DNA from: Methanosarcinales archaeon
Lineage (GTDB): Archaea > Halobacteriota > Syntropharchaeia > Alkanophagales > Methanospirareceae
Reading direction: 5' to 3'
Length of the DNA: 5,727 nucleotides
Assembly: GCA_025464275.1 (NCBI GenBank)
Contig: JAODGR010000004.1
Location: 1 to 5,727, forward strand
The notes below the pieces were generated by a model. It ran no database searches and had not been told where the DNA came from. It saw only the letters and a list, made by a program, of their open reading frames with translations. Shown piece after piece: positions 5,302 to 5,727 of this stretch. Made by a program: the position numbers and the translations under genes. Position 1 is the first letter of the stretch. Each line of letters starts with the position of its first letter.

Positions 5302-5727
5302 TGAGATGAGTTTTAAGGAAGCGAGCAGTAGATTTGTGGATGCATTTGGGGATGAGGAAGTGATTCCACCCGTAGGGGTGAAGTTAATACCAAGAGGAGG
5401 AGAAGTACCGGAGGGCACGAGGACCATCGAGGAGTATCAGGGCGTTCCATGGTGCGAAGCGGTGAGGATTGCCGCTACGAAGGGCGAGGTGGTAGTAATA
5501 ACGAGTGAGAATGTGGGCTGTCCTGCAGCTGCGATTGCGCTCGGGCTCGTTGACCAGTATGAGCGAGAGCCGCTGCGTGGCAGGCGTAAATACACCGATT
5601 TGATGCCCGAACCGGCATCACCCGCTGACTTCACCAGTGGACTGGTCTATGCATGCAAAGATAGCGGTAATATGCAGTTCGCGCTCTTCGGCAGTGATGA
5701 TGTGGGGCGATATGAGACATTAGGAGC
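5288..5727 (+). CDS. DUF169 family protein, N-terminal part (runs off window)
   Basis: I translated this frame by hand from ATG 5288 to the window edge: 146 complete codons, no stop. It shows DUF169 features: the VIPPVGVKLIP strand (25-35), VPWCEAVRIAATKGEVVV (53-70), and ENVGCPAAAIALGL (74-87), with Cys56, Cys78 and Cys123. DUF169 proteins are widespread in methanogens and other anaerobes and have no settled function. The cysteines suggest metal or redox chemistry, but that is conjecture. No signal peptide or membrane segment is seen in the available part. GGGGTGA (5272-5278) lies 9 bases before ATG 5288, and AAGGG (5283-5287) lies 6 bases before a second in-frame ATG at 5294, so the exact start is open by two codons. 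The preferred start overlaps the HEPN gene by 14 bases, so it is very probably in the same operon and translationally coupled. Confidence 0.82.
   Translation, partial: MKMNSEMSFKEASSRFVDAFGDEEVIPPVGVKLIPRGGEVPEGTRTIEEYQGVPWCEAVRIAATKGEVVVITSENVGCPAAAIALGLVDQYEREPLRGRRKYTDLMPEPASPADFTSGLVYACKDSGNMQFALFGSDDVGRYETLG

Noticed and set aside
5083..5427. Open - strand frame of 114 codons opposite the HEPN/DUF169 junction
   Set aside because: It lies antisense to two coding frames with recognised family motifs and its translation shows no domain.

Overview
The window looks like archaeal DNA, most plausibly from an anaerobic euryarchaeon of the methanogen/ANME type. This is inferred from the gene families (a PfkB kinase with an archaeal-looking N-terminus, a PocR-PAS sensor, a DUF169 protein, an MNT/HEPN pair), from strong GGAG/GGTGA ribosome binding sites, and from TATA-like AT-rich boxes in the one real intergenic region. 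No rRNA, tRNA, CRISPR array or insertion sequence was seen. The taxonomic call is an inference, not a proof.

Layout. (1) Positions 1-233 hold the C-terminal end of a + strand protein with a Ser/Thr/Pro-rich linker, one transmembrane helix and a short charged tail, so it is probably a surface protein anchored at its C-terminus. (2) A PfkB-family sugar/nucleoside kinase follows on the + strand, starting 9 bases after that stop codon. (3) A HAD-superfamily phosphatase lies on the - strand and meets the kinase tail to tail. The two reading frames overlap by 12 bases, and both stop codons sit symmetrically inside a 14-base palindrome. (4) A divergent AT-rich intergenic region of about 177 bases carries a palindromic TTTTAAAA box that could serve as a promoter in both directions. 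(5) A tightly packed + strand cluster of five genes runs to the window's end: a two-domain FIST sensor protein; a PocR-PAS sensor with a C-terminal helix but no kinase or DNA-binding output; an MNT nucleotidyltransferase; its HEPN (HI0074-type) partner; and a DUF169 protein cut by the window edge. Gaps are 28 and 17 bases, then two overlaps of exactly 14 bases.

How the genes may work together. The cluster combines two predicted small-molecule sensors lacking a recognisable output domain with a pair of the MNT/HEPN (type VII) toxin-antitoxin kind that keeps all key residues (GS-x10-DxD in the nucleotidyltransferase, RX4HXY in the HEPN protein), followed by a cysteine-containing protein of unknown function. 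Either the pair is a mobile accessory insertion (the MNT gene is visibly lower in GC than its neighbours), or this is an integrated sensory/effector module. The sequence alone does not decide between these.
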